DNA of 64,000 bases, from assembly GCF_001434895.1 (NCBI RefSeq), contig NZ_AZEE01000002.1, positions 28,586 to 92,585 of the forward strand. The letters run 5' to 3'. This document shows, in pieces, positions 42,926 through 54,700 of this stretch. The notes under the pieces are model-generated. The model worked only from the letters and a program-made list of their open reading frames with translations. It was not told where the DNA came from and did no database searches. Source of the DNA: Secundilactobacillus odoratitofui DSM 19909 = JCM 15043. Lineage in GTDB: Bacteria; Bacillota; Bacilli; Lactobacillales; Lactobacillaceae. Position numbers and translations under genes: made by a program. Position 1 is the stretch's first letter. Every line of letters begins with the position of its first letter.

Positions 42926-43115
42926 TAAGCCGTAGCGCCACCGGTGTCATTGGTTGGTAGCAGTGACTAGTCCTCAGTTAGCGTCTTTAGCGCTTACTGA
43001 GACTGGACGTTTTTGAGACTTGTGGGCTTGCAAGGCTCAGGAACGAGGTGTAAAACGCAAAGCGTTTGAAGCCGGTCCCACAGCTACCAACCAATGACAC
43101 CGGTGGCCGGAGGCA
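42926..43115 (-). repeat. Structured intergenic repeat, copy 10 (type B)
   Basis: Outer arms 42937-42961 and 43083-43107 are perfectly complementary over 25 bases, the longest in the window. P4 is CTCAGTTAGCG/CGCTTACTGAG with one mismatch. The conserved GCCGGTCCCACAGC and GCAGTGACTAGTCC strands are present. Its TAAGCCGTAG end faces copy 9 across 167 bases and its GCCGGAGGC end faces outward. Confidence 0.88.
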
Positions 43116-43173
43116 CCAACCACAATCCTTTTTTTGGCACTTATTTTGAAAGTGTTCGAGCCTTTATGTATTA

Positions 43174-43203
43174 AAAAGCTGTCACCGTAATCCAGTGACA
43201 GCT
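43174..43203 (-). terminator. Terminator of the acetoin reductase gene
   Basis: On the minus strand AGCTGTCAC/GTGACAGCT with an 8-base loop and TTTTT. Confidence 0.9.
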
Positions 43204-43225
43204 CAAACTTAATTTCAATTAATGC

Positions 43226-44059
<834 letters not shown>

Positions 44060-44077
44060 TCATGAATCACTAGTATT

Positions 44078-44091
44078 TGAAAGCGTTTACA
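44078..44091. promoter_or_regulatory. Perfect cre (CcpA) site upstream of the acetoin reductase gene
   Basis: TGAAAGCGTTTACA matches TGWAANCGNTNWCA at every position. It indicates carbon catabolite control of the gene. Confidence 0.8.
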
Positions 44092-44102
44092 TCTTAATCT
44101 AT

Positions 44103-44138
44103 AAAAGAAGAGACATTATTGATAGAATGTCCCTTCTA
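44103..44138 (-). terminator. Terminator of the xanthine permease gene
   Basis: On the minus strand AGAAGGGACATT/AATGTCTCTTCT (one G-U) with an 8-base loop and TTTTAT. Confidence 0.8.
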
Positions 44139-44144
44139 TATAGA

Positions 44145-45449
44145 TTAAGCGTCTTCTTCAACGCGCGTTTTTAACGATGTGTTATTCAATAAAACGTTTA
44201 AGATCACAGCTGCAAAGCTACCGACAACCATCCCATTACTCAAGATAGTTTGAACTTCGGCTGGTAAGAATTGGAATAAGGCAGGCTGGGTCGTAACACC
44301 CAGACCAAGCCCAACTGAAACGGCGATGATTAACAAGTTCTTATTGTTCAGTTCAACTTTCATCAACATTTTAACGCCTTGGGCACCCACCATACCAAAC
44401 ATGATCAGCATTGCGCCGCCCAAAACAGCTGAAGGAATCAAAGTCGCGATTGCACCGAACTTTGGAATCAAACCTAGAATAATCAACAGAAAGGCTGAGT
44501 AATAAACAGGACGCAGTTTCTTGATTCCTGATAACTGTACGATCCCCACGTTTTGTGAGAAAGTTGAGTATGGAAAGGTATTAAAAATCCCACCCAAAAT
44601 GGCAGCCAGGCCTTCTGAACGGTAACCATGCTTCAGGTCCTTAGTATCAAGGTCACGACCAGTTATTTCAGCTAAGGCGAAGTAGACACCGGTTGATTCG
44701 ATCATACACGTGATGGCAGCTAATATCATGGTTGCAATCGATGACCATTCAAACTTGGGCACTCCAAAGTAAAATGGTTGTGGTAATTGAATCCAGTGAG
44801 CAGCACTGACTGATGAAAAGCCAACCTTACCTAAGGCAATTGCAAGCAACGTACCGACCAAAATACCAATCAGAATCGCAATTTGTTTAAAGAACCCACG
44901 ACCCCAGATATTGATCACAATGATCACCAGTGCGGTGGTAAACCCAAGAATTAAGTTAATTGGAGTACCAAAGCTCTTAGCCGTCGCATCGCCACCACCT
45001 AGGTTTTGAAAGGCAACTGGGATCAATGTGAACCCAATCAACGTAATTAATGAGCCCGTTACAACAGGTGGAAAAAAGCGCCGTAAGTTGGCAAAGGGAC
45101 CGGCAATCAAGATAATAAAGATACCAGCGGCAATAATACCACCGTACATATACGGCCAACCGAAGTGGTTCCCAATGCTTTGCAATGGTGCCACGTACTC
45201 AACGGCACACCCTAAAACTACGGGCAACCCAATCCCAGTTAACGGGGTCCGCTTCAACTGAAGCAAGGTTGCGACACCACACATGAAGATATCCATTGAA
45301 ACCAGATACGTCATTTGAGCTGCGGTAAAGTGAAGTGCACCACCAATTAACAGTGGCACTAAGATATCGCCAGAATACATGGCTAATAAATGCTGAAACC
45401 CTAAAACTAAATTCTTTAACACAGAACGATCATTATTTGCTGTTTCCAA
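44145..45449 (-). CDS. pbuX: NCS2-family xanthine/uracil permease
   Basis: 434 residues starting at TTG (45449), with AAGGGG 9 bases upstream. Some 12-14 hydrophobic segments are present with the NCS2 signatures: FQHLLAMYSGDILVPLLIGG in the first helix, GLPVVLGCAVEYVAPL, and FNTFPYSTFSQNVGIVQLSG, the substrate-binding loop of xanthine permeases. It imports xanthine (possibly uric acid) by proton symport for purine salvage. No xpt gene or guanine riboswitch is visible upstream. PurBox-like half-sites (ATCGAAT at about 45541 and ATCGTTCGTATTT at about 45556) are too weak to call. Confidence 0.9.
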   Translation of the reverse strand: METANNDRSVLKNLVLGFQHLLAMYSGDILVPLLIGGALHFTAAQMTYLVSMDIFMCGVATLLQLKRTPLTGIGLPVVLGCAVEYVAPLQSIGNHFGWPYMYGGIIAAGIFIILIAGPFANLRRFFPPVVTGSLITLIGFTLIPVAFQNLGGGDATAKSFGTPINLILGFTTALVIIVINIWGRGFFKQIAILIGILVGTLLAIALGKVGFSSVSAAHWIQLPQPFYFGVPKFEWSSIATMILAAITCMIESTGVYFALAEITGRDLDTKDLKHGYRSEGLAAILGGIFNTFPYSTFSQNVGIVQLSGIKKLRPVYYSAFLLIILGLIPKFGAIATLIPSAVLGGAMLIMFGMVGAQGVKMLMKVELNNKNLLIIAVSVGLGLGVTTQPALFQFLPAEVQTILSNGMVVGSFAAVILNVLLNNTSLKTRVEEDA

Positions 45450-45890
45450 GTCCCACGACCCCTTATTCGGATTTATTGATTACTACAATTATCTTAGCAT
45501 TAAAAAACGGGTGTTTCAAATTAAAAATGAACAATAAACAATCGAATCTCTTAATCGTTCGTATTTAATGGCAGATTCTAATAGCCATTTACTTATCAGC
45601 GAAAACTAATGATTAATCTGATACAACTTTCATTGTCAGATTGCATTACCCTGTGTCCTCGCCTACAAGTGTACGATCGTTGTGCCTCACGAACGTTTAC
45701 TAACTAATTTTGCCCTCAACACCACCTTAAAGTTTTTTTATCTTTTACCGTATCGCCAAATTGAGATTGTGGCAATAACTAATTTTGATGTAACCGCTTT
45801 TAATTTTTGTATGACTGATTTCTTTGTTTTGAGACGGCCAATACCACCCATTATTCCGGTCCATTATCGACTTAAGCTGTACCAAATAAA
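45450..45890. other. Intergenic region upstream of the xanthine permease gene
   Basis: About 440 bases with weak PurBox-like half-sites near 45541-45568 and no other structure I can support. Frames here have no RBS. Confidence 0.45.
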
Positions 45891-45930
45891 AAAGCACCGC
45901 TCCCAGTTCATCCGAACCAGTGCGGTGCCA
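45890..45930 (-). terminator. Terminator of the DedA gene
   Basis: GCACCGC/GCGGTGC with a 21-base loop and a T-run on the minus strand. Confidence 0.75.
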
Positions 45931-45950
45931 CTCATCTAACTGATTAAATT

Positions 45951-46577
45951 TTACTCACCCAATCGGCGCTGCTTTCGTCGGTAACGATATACAATACCAG
46001 CAATTAGTGCCACCAACACAACGATGATTAATAAAACAGTGCTAGCTTGCTCAAACCACGCTAAGACATCTGTCCAGTGATTACCCGCCAGGCAACCTGC
46101 GTTAATCAAAACCGTGTTCCAAATCATCGTGCCTAAAGTTGACAGGCCAATAAAAAGCCAGATTGGAAAACGGGTCATACCAGCTGGAATCGAAATAAGG
46201 CTTCGAACGACCGGTACAAACCGACCGTACAAAATAGCTTTCCCACCATGACGGTGAAAGAAATTACTGGCTTTTTGAACGTCCTTTGGTTTCAATCGAA
46301 GCAGTCGTCCTGTGCGCGTTTCCAAAAACCGGCTTAGACGTTCCACCGTCATTAACCGGCCAAAACCATACAGTAGAACCGCACCCAGTACCGAGCCAAC
46401 CGTTGAGGCAACAATTGCACCCCAAACACTTAAACCGGTTGTTAAGGTTAAAAAGCCGGTGAAGGTTAGAATCACTTCGGAAGGAATCGGCGGAAAGATG
46501 TTTTCAAGCGCAATTAAAAACACAATCGCTAAGTAGCCATAGTGGTTAATTAAAGTCACGATGGTCTCAGTTGACAT
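45951..46577 (-). CDS. DedA-family membrane protein
   Basis: The ATG at 46577 is preceded by AAGGAG; 208 residues. The DedA (VTT-domain) pattern is clear: FLIALENIFPPIPSEVILTF, GSVLGAVLLYGFGR, FHRHGGKAILYGRFVPVVRS and LISIPAGMTRFPIWLFIGLS. Members are polytopic membrane proteins linked to lipid-carrier (undecaprenyl phosphate) recycling, phospholipid scrambling or stress tolerance. It is 111 bases downstream of a SerA-like gene in the same direction, a link whose meaning is unclear. Confidence 0.9.
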   Translation of the reverse strand: MSTETIVTLINHYGYLAIVFLIALENIFPPIPSEVILTFTGFLTLTTGLSVWGAIVASTVGSVLGAVLLYGFGRLMTVERLSRFLETRTGRLLRLKPKDVQKASNFFHRHGGKAILYGRFVPVVRSLISIPAGMTRFPIWLFIGLSTLGTMIWNTVLINAGCLAGNHWTDVLAWFEQASTVLLIIVVLVALIAGIVYRYRRKQRRLGE

Positions 46578-46688
46578 ATGATCTCCTTTTCGGTCATAAG
46601 TTGTATCGCATAATTGATTACCTCTATCATATCGAAAGGTAGTTCCCACGGTCAACTCTCGCCAACGTTGCTAAGAGATTCTTAAAGA

Positions 46689-47876
46689 TTATGGCTGTAG
46701 TTCAAGCACTGGTAACAATTCAGACGGGTTGTCCAACATACGCAGGCGAATCATGCCTGGCAACGCGCTTAGTGCCTGTTGCAGTTCAGTACGTTGGTTA
46801 ATTGTCAGATGGTGTTCAATCAAATTCGTATTCACAATCGTGTAACCAACAGTATCCCGGGTATTTGACATCATCTCTAAAATCGGCAAACCAAACTGGT
46901 TTAACACCGCAGTCACATCAGCCCAAAAAGTTGGTCGATCTTCATAGAAAAAGGTTAGACGTTGCGGACTGGTAAACGGTAAATCGGCGGTGGGAAAATT
47001 AACCGACGACCGAATCGTACCCGCTTCCAGAAAATCCCGGGTGTTTTGCAGCGTAATATTCGCACTGTTGGACAAGGCTTCAATCGTGTTACCGCCAAGG
47101 TGTGGCAAAATAGTAACGGCAGAATTGTGTTGCAGGTCACGGTGTGGAAAATCAGTGACGTAATGGTGAAATTGTCCCTGTTTTAGCGCGGTTAACAGTG
47201 CATCCTGATCAACGAGTTCACCGCGACCAAAGTTTAACAGCGTCGCATTTTCGCGCATTTCACGAAATTGTTTTGCGGCCATAATATGCCGCGTACCGTC
47301 ACTCAGTGGTAATAGTAACACCACAAAATCGGCCAATTGTAGTACCTCTTCAATCGTCTCAAGCTGTTGGACGTGTTGGAGGTTTTTAGGACTACGATTA
47401 TAACCAATCACTTGCATCCCTAAGTGATAGCAACTGTTCGCTAACCGCTGACCAATTGCACCCAGCCCAATGATGCCGACCGTTTTACCATACAGTTCAC
47501 CACCAACAAACTGGTGCCGAGTCGCCTCTGCTTTTGCTTGAAGCTGATCGCCGCTCAACTCAGCTGTGGCATCGATGGCTGCCTGTAAAGGCCGAACGCT
47601 GGCAAATAGTGACTGTAAAACCAATTCCTTCACGGCATTCGCATTCGCCCCAGGTGTATTAAAAACAGCCGTGCCATTCTTGGTACAAGCGTCAATGTTG
47701 ATTGTATTAGTGCCGATTCCTGACCTGGCAACCAACAAGAGGTGGTTCGTGATCAGGCTGTCCGGCACGACAGAACTACGGACGAGTACCGCATCTGGTG
47801 CAGTCGTTTCTTTGAGCTGAAAAGTATCGGTGAATTCGGTGACATCAAAGTCATCAATTGCATTGATTTGATACAT
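46689..47876 (-). CDS. Second D-3-phosphoglycerate dehydrogenase-like protein
   Basis: 395 residues, close in layout to the SerA encoded at 15151-16320: MYQINAIDDFDV at the N-terminus, VGIIGLGAIGQRLAN for NAD, the catalytic Arg in LLNFGRGELVDQ and His in ILPHLGGNTIEALS. The ACT-like C-terminal domain (LTFFYEDRPTFWADVTAVLN) is diverged. It lies outside the serine operon and has no leader peptide, so it may serve another 2-hydroxyacid or act as an isoenzyme. RBS GGAGGATAAATT is directly upstream. It is divergent from a hexapeptide acyltransferase gene, with 64 bases between the starts. Confidence 0.85.
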   Translation of the reverse strand: MYQINAIDDFDVTEFTDTFQLKETTAPDAVLVRSSVVPDSLITNHLLLVARSGIGTNTINIDACTKNGTAVFNTPGANANAVKELVLQSLFASVRPLQAAIDATAELSGDQLQAKAEATRHQFVGGELYGKTVGIIGLGAIGQRLANSCYHLGMQVIGYNRSPKNLQHVQQLETIEEVLQLADFVVLLLPLSDGTRHIMAAKQFREMRENATLLNFGRGELVDQDALLTALKQGQFHHYVTDFPHRDLQHNSAVTILPHLGGNTIEALSNSANITLQNTRDFLEAGTIRSSVNFPTADLPFTSPQRLTFFYEDRPTFWADVTAVLNQFGLPILEMMSNTRDTVGYTIVNTNLIEHHLTINQRTELQQALSALPGMIRLRMLDNPSELLPVLELQP

Positions 47877-47940
47877 AATTTATCCTCCAAAGTGAAAATT
47901 CGGGTATAATAACGCCACTTCGAAAAAGGATGTGACGCGT

Positions 47941-48594
47941 ATGCACATTGATTATGTGAAACTCTCCAAGGATCAACCTACCATTGGTGCTGGGAGTCAA
48001 ATTAAAGATACCACTTTTGGACACTATGTTGAGATTGGCAGCCAAAATTTTATTGATAATAGCACAATTGATGACTACACGTACACTGGTCAGTTCGGGT
48101 TTATCCAAAATAGTGAACTCAAAAAATTCATTAGCATGGCGGCCATGGTCCGTATTGGCCCCACCAATCATCCCTTCAACCGACCAGCACAGCATATTTT
48201 TGCGTATAACGGGATTGGCTATGGCTTCGACCAACCAGACACCGAGTTTCTAAAAGCGCGTCGTGAGCTCAAAACCGTAATTGGCAACGATGTTTGGTTG
48301 GGCCATGACGTCGTCGTTCAGGCCGGGATTAAAGTGGGTGATGGTGCCGTAATTGGGGCGGGCGCGGTTGTCACCAAAGATGTCGAACCCTACACCATCA
48401 TCGGCGGTGTCCCTGGTCGACCGATCAAGGACCGCTTTCCAGACGAAATTAAAACTGACTTGCTGAAAATTGCTTGGTGGGATTGGTCGCGTGAGCAACT
48501 AGAGCGTAATTACCTTGATTTCCGGTTACCAATCCGTGAGTTTGTGGCAAAACATCTGGACAATCTTGATTCGAAAGGTACGAATACGAGATAG
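47941..48594 (+). CDS. Left-handed beta-helix (hexapeptide) acyltransferase
   Basis: The ATG at 47941 is taken rather than the GTG at 47932, with AAAGGA upstream; 217 residues. Hexapeptide turns run through most of the protein: AGSQIKDTTFGHYVEIGSQN, then later VIGNDVWLGHDVVVQAGIKV and GDGAVIGAGAVVTKDVEPYT. The acceptor-site His is probably in GPTNHPFNRPA. IIGGVPGRPIKDRFPDEI and the following WWDWSREQLE are typical of the xenobiotic/antibiotic acetyltransferase branch (CatB, Vat, phosphonate-associated). The actual acceptor is not known. It is followed by a strong terminator. Confidence 0.85.
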   Translation: MHIDYVKLSKDQPTIGAGSQIKDTTFGHYVEIGSQNFIDNSTIDDYTYTGQFGFIQNSELKKFISMAAMVRIGPTNHPFNRPAQHIFAYNGIGYGFDQPDTEFLKARRELKTVIGNDVWLGHDVVVQAGIKVGDGAVIGAGAVVTKDVEPYTIIGGVPGRPIKDRFPDEIKTDLLKIAWWDWSREQLERNYLDFRLPIREFVAKHLDNLDSKGTNTR

Positions 48595-48702
48595 CTTCTT
48601 GCTACCACTACTCAAGGAGACATCATATTAATCGGTAAAAATTATAGTATCAGAAAACAATTTTAACGGGTAATTGTAGTCACTGCATTTTAAAACTATA
48701 CA

Positions 48703-48751
48703 CAAAGAGAACCACTCAGACATCATCCAATTCGTCTGAGTGGTTCTCTTT
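48703..48751. terminator. Bidirectional terminator
   Basis: AAAGAGAACCACTCAGAC and its complement enclose a 12-base loop. It serves the acyltransferase gene and the giant surface-protein gene. Confidence 0.92.
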
Positions 48752-48778
48752 AGTATGACTCACAAATTAATCTATCGA

Positions 48779-51700
48779 TTAGTCTTCTCGACGCTTCTTT
48801 TGACTAACTAGTCCAATTGTCGCAATCAAGCTTGCTAACCCTAACCCAATCAAAGCAGCGTTTTGCGCTTCATTGGTTTGTGGGAGTTGTCCCGTGGCGT
48901 TAGCTTGTTTATGCGTTGCTTGGGACTTGTCCTCAACCGTCGTGGTACTTGGCGTCTTGGCAACAGGTGTTTCACCGTTAGTTTTCACCTGCTTAGACGT
49001 CTCATGAAGATGAGTGTCAACGACAACTGAATCATTGGCATCAGCAACCGCCTCATTGTAAGCATTGGTAGCATCCACTAAGGCTTGCGTTGGCGTCGTT
49101 GGGTCAGCTAACAGTTTTTGCAAGTTCTGCAAAGCAGCCTTCACCTTACCGTTATTCTTCGTGTAATCACTAACTGGCATCTTAACCGCGGTTTCAGCAT
49201 TGTTATGGGCTTCAACAGCAGCCGTAATGGCATCCTTCAAGGCTTGGGTGGCAGCCTCAATTTCGGCAGTCGTTGCTTGACTGTTGTTAGCAGCCGTTTG
49301 AAGGGCAGTCAACTTGTTAATTAAGTCGGCCACCGCCTTATTTTGACTAACACCCTTAGCCGCCGCATCACTCACAGCAGCATCCGCAGCCTTTTGGGCA
49401 GCATCACGTTCAGTCGAATTCGTTGATACGTTTTGCATCAACGCACTGATTGCCGCTTCAATATCAGCCAGAGTGGCATTTGGATCAGCTAACAAATCAG
49501 TTAAGTGACTTGCAGCACCACCAGTTGCCGTTTCGTTCCCAACCACACCTTGGTTACCCAAGGCAGTCTGAGCAGCTGTCACAATTTGATTAACCTGGTT
49601 CAGGTTATCGATTGCTTTTTGAATATCGGCAGTGGTTGCCTTTCCTTGATCAGCCTGACTCTGAACATCTTGCAGGGCTTTAATGGCGGCAGCAACGGGA
49701 CCCGTTGTGGCTGTACTGCCAGCTTGAGTAGTTGTCACACTGTTTGAAGCGGATTGCTGCATGGCCTCACGTGCAACCTTAGCGTCATCGCCAACCTTAT
49801 TCAAGGCAGTCGTTAAAGCTTCCAAGGTTTCAGTATCGGTCGTCGGATCAGCTAATGCCGCCTGTAAATCAGCCACACCTTTGGCTACTGAGGCTTCGTT
49901 GCTAACTGGACTAACACTAATTTGAAGCGCCAGTGCAGCACCAGCCTTAGCCTTAATTGCCTTGGTCATGGTGTCCTTCAGTGCGTTGGTAGCAGCGATA
50001 ATATCTGCTGTTGTCGTCTTGCCATCCGCCTTAGCATTAGCAACCACCGTTTGCAGCTGATCAATGGCCTTCTTAACAGTACCATTTTGAGCAATACCAT
50101 CAGTCGTTGCCTGGGCAATTTGTGCGTCAGCATCGTCATTAGCGGCCTCTCGAGCGGCTTTAGCAGTAGCGATGGTGTCGGTGTAAGCATCAGCCAGCTT
50201 ATTTAAAGCAGACGCGGTGGTCCCCAGATCCTTTACTGCATCCGTCAACGCTTGTTTAGCTGCAATCACTTCAGATTCTTGTGCAACTGGCGAAGCATCT
50301 GCGTTCAAGGCAGCCGTGGCTTTGTTAGTGGAACCAGTTGCCGCATCAACCGCCGTGTTCAACGTTGTGATAGCCGCCTCAATATCAGCAGTTGTGGTCT
50401 TATCGTCCGTCTTGGCGTTTGCAATCGCCGTTTGTACGGCGGTAATTGCAGCGGCTACGGCCGGTTCGTTCTTAACTGTGTCAGCGTTCTTAATGGCAGT
50501 CGCACCATCTTGATTAGCTGCCTCACGGTTAGTCTTAGCAGAATCAATTGTTTCCGTGTACTTTTCAGTAGCCGCCGTAATGTCTGCTACTGAGCTGTTT
50601 GGATCATTGATTAGCTTTTGAAGTGCGTTCTTATCAGCAATCACGTCTGGTTCTTGTGTGACTGGTGCAGAATCGTTGTTCAAGGCGTCGTTAGCTGCCG
50701 TCTTGGCATCATTAGCTGCTTTGACTGCTGAGTTTAACGCTGAAATATCGGCCTGGATCTCCGCAGTCGTAGTCTTGTTGTCGGACTTGGCGTTATCAAT
50801 TGCCGTCTGTAGTGCGCTGATAGCGGCAGCTACCGTTGGTTCATCTTTAACGGTCGTGGCGGCAGCAATCGCTGTTGCACCGTCATTGTTCGCCGTTGTC
50901 CGATCAGCCTTCGCAGTTGTAATAGCTTGCGCGTACTTTTCAGTTGCCATCGTGATGTCAGCCACTGAACTGGTCTTATCGTTCAACACCGTTTGAAGTG
51001 CCGTCTTGGCGTCAGCTACCAATGGTTCTTGAACCACCGGCAAAGCATCTTCAGCAAGCGCATCATTACCGGCAGCCTTAGCCGCTTTAGCTTGGTCAAC
51101 GGCTGTGTTCAACGCATCCGTCAAGGCGGTAATGTCAGCCGTCGTGGTCGTACTACCATCCTTTTTGGCATCAGCAATTGCATCGTTTAACGCGGTAATT
51201 GCATCCGCCACGGCAGGTTCACCTTTCACCGCTTCAGCTGAAGTAATCGCGTTCGTACCCTTGGTATTGGCCGTCTCACGATCAGCCTGAGCAGTTTCAA
51301 CGGCTTGTTTGTATGCCTCAGTCGCAGCTGTGATTGCTTCAGCCGAACTATTATCAGCAGCCACTAATTGATCCAAATTAGCTTTGGCATCAATCACAGT
51401 TGGCTCTTGAACCACCGGCGAAGCATCCAAATTAGTCAGGGTGTCGTTGGCAGCGGTTTTGGCGTCATCAACCGCCTTGGCAGCAGCTGTTACTGCAGCT
51501 GTTGCGGCGATGATATCAGCCGTAGTCGTCTGGTTATCCTTATCCGCGTTAGCCATTGTATCTTGTAACGTCTTGATGGCAGCAGCTACAGCAGGCACGT
51601 TAGCATCTTTGGCAACTGCTTTAATCGCGTCACCACCGTCTGCCTCGGCCTGATCACGAGCGGTCTTAGCTGCTGTGACTGCTTCGTTATACACCTCAGT

Positions 51701-54700
51701 AGCTGCGTTTAATTCATCAACCGAACTGGCGGTATTAGCAACAACTGTCTTCAAATCAGCTAGCGCATCTACGACCTCTGGTTCTTGCGTAACGGGAGCT
51801 GCACTCGTGGCAATCGCTGTTTTAGCAGTCGTTACAGCATTCTCAGCATTTTGAACTGCTGTATTTAAGGCTGTAATCGCTGCGTTAATTTCAGCAGTGG
51901 TCGTTGTACCGCCATCTTTTGCAGCATCCTCAATCTTCGCGTTCAAATCGGTAATCGCAGCTGCAACGGCCGGTTCGTCCTTGACTACCGTAGCGTTGGT
52001 AATTGCTGTAGCCCCATCGGTATTGGCTTTAATCCGGTCTTCCTGAGCCGTTGTCACCGCTTGGTTATACTGTTCAATCGCAGTTTCAATCGCGGCGTTA
52101 GAGCTGGTTGGGTCATCTAAGACCTCTTTCAATTGATCAGTTGCATCAATCACGGTTGGTTCTTGAACGACGGGTGTTGGCACTTTATTTAAGGCAGCCA
52201 AGCCAGCTTGGTGGGTCGCAGTTGCCTGATCAATTGCGTCATTCAAGGCAATCGTTGCTGCTTCGATGTCAGCAGTCGTCTTGATTGCTGAGCCATCTTG
52301 AGCAGCCGCGTTAGTCATGGTGTCCGTCAAGTTGGCAATTGCCTTTGCAACTGCCGTTTCTTGATTGACTTTGGCCGTGGTTGCTGCGGCAATGGCAGCA
52401 TCACCAGCAGTCACAGCCGTGTTCCGGTTGGTAATGGCAGTGTCAACTGCCTGTTGATAGGCATCGGTTGCAGCCGTTAAAGCTTCATTACTGCTATTTG
52501 GATTATTGATAGCCGCTTGTAAAGTTGCCTTAGCCGCAATCACAGTTGGTTCCTGAACTACTGGCAGTGCAGGATTATTAATTGCTGTATTAGCGTTAGT
52601 TCGTGCAGTTTCTGCATCCGTCAGTAAACTGTTCAGCGTTGAGGTCAATGCTTGAATCTGAGCAGTGGTGGTCGTGCCACCAACCGCTGCTGCATCGTTA
52701 ACTGCAGTTTGTAGTGCGTTAATGGCATCAGTAACTTTCGGCTCGTTTGCTGAACTTGATGCGTTAGCAGCGGTAACCGCCTCACCCGCAGCAGTGTTGG
52801 CCGTGGTCCGAGCTGCCTTAGCTTCATCGATAGCCGTCGTATAGGCCATAGCGGCTGCGTCTAATTCAGCCACCGAACTCGTCTTGTCATTGATTGCATT
52901 TTGAAGTGTATTCTTTGCGGCAATCACCGTTGGCTCCTGAACAACTGGCTGTGCGTCTGTCACAAGCACATTGTTCGCATCGGCCAAGGCATCTTGCGCT
53001 TCATTCACCGCGTTATTTAATGCCGTGGTTGCTGCTTGAATATCAGCCGTCGTCTTTGCAGCAGTACCATCAGTCAAGGCGGCGTTGGTCATCGTATCTT
53101 GTAACGTCTTAATGGCGGCTGCCACGGCCGGCTCTTGAGCTACCTCGGCCGCATCACCAATTGCCGTGTTGGCAGCGGTTGTTGCTGTGGTCCGGGCAGT
53201 GTTTGCCGTGTTAATGGCTTCCTTGTATGCATCCGTGGCCGCGTTAATTTGCGCAACTGTGCTTGCCGGGTTGCCCAAGACGTTGGCTAGCGTTGACTTC
53301 GCACTGATTACAGTTGGTTCCTGTGTCACTGGAATCGTTGGCTGATCCAGTGACATTTGTGCCGCCGTTGTCGCGTTATTAGCCGCAGTGACGGCCGCAG
53401 TCAAATCGTTGATGGCGTCTTGAATATCAGCAGTCGTTGTCTGATCATCCGTCTGGGCGTTGGTCATTGCAGTTTGCAGTGCTGTAATGGCTGCTGCCAC
53501 AGCGGGTTCTGCTTTAACTGGCTCAGCCGCCGTAATGGCAGTTGTCCCACTTTCATTCACCGTATTCCGAGCTGCCTGAGCAGTCGCAATCGCTTGCGTG
53601 TATTCGTTAGTTGCCTGGGTCAATTCAGCAACTGTACTGGTTGAATCACCAAGTACAGCTGTTAAATGATCTTTAGCAGCAATGACGGTTGGCTCTTGAA
53701 CCACTGGATTAGCGTCTTGCTTCAACGCATTTTCAGCAATCGTCTTGGCCCCATTAGCAGCTGTGATGGCAGTTTGCAGTGCCGTCATTGCACTCTGAAT
53801 ATCAGCAGTAGTGGTCTTGTTGTCAGTCTTAGCGTCATCAATGGCCTTTTGGAGTGCGGTGATGGCATCTGCCACACCCGCTTCATCTTTGAGGTCACCG
53901 ACGCTATTGATCAGGTCAGTTCCTGCCGAACTTGCCGTATCACGAGCCGTATTGGCTTGCGTCACTGCGGTTTGGTAATCTTGAGTGGCTTTGGTGATTG
54001 CTGCTACTGTACTAGTTTTTTCAGCCAAAATGTCAACCAACGCTTGCTTAGCATCTTGAACGGTTGACTCTTGTTTAACTGGTGAAGCATCGTTAGCCAA
54101 AGCTGCTTGACCGGCCGCGTTAGCGTTGTTGGCTGCGGTAACGGCTGCCGTTAACGCATCAGTTGCAGCCTGAATGGCTTCGGTAGTGGTCTTATCGTCC
54201 GTCTTGGCGTTGGCAATTGTATCTGTCAAGTTCTTGATGGCGGCGGCCACCGCTGGTTCGTCTTTCACAGCGTTAGCGGCAGTAATCGCTGTTGCTCCGG
54301 CAGTGTTAGCAACTTCACGCGCGGCATTTGCAGTCGTGATAGCTTGGGTGTAGGCGTCAGTTGCAGCCTTGATTTCGGCCACCGTACTTGTCTTATCAGC
54401 TAATGTTTCAGTGAGGGTTTGCTTAGCCGAAATAACGGCTGGTTCCTGTGTAACGGGTGATGACGGCTGAGCTAAGGCGGTTTCAGCAGCGGTATTAGCG
54501 TTATTAGCCGCAGTCGTTGCAGTCGTCAAATCGTTAATTGCATTTTGAATGTCTTGAGTTGTCGTCTTGTCATCCGTCTTGGCATTGGCAATGGCCGTTT
54601 GTAACGCCGTAATCGCACTCGCAACTGCTGGTTCTTTTGCGACGTCGGTTGCTGCCGTGATGGCTTTATCGCCGGCGTCATTGACATTTTCACGGGCAAC

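Noticed and set aside
45535..45570. PurBox pair upstream of the xanthine permease gene
   Set aside because: The half-sites deviate at the invariant CGAAC/GTTCG flanks, so the match is not better than expected in AT-rich DNA. No guanine riboswitch was seen either.
45682..45939. 85-codon plus-strand frame before the DedA terminator
   Set aside because: It runs through the terminator hairpin of the opposite gene and has no RBS. The translation resembles no family.
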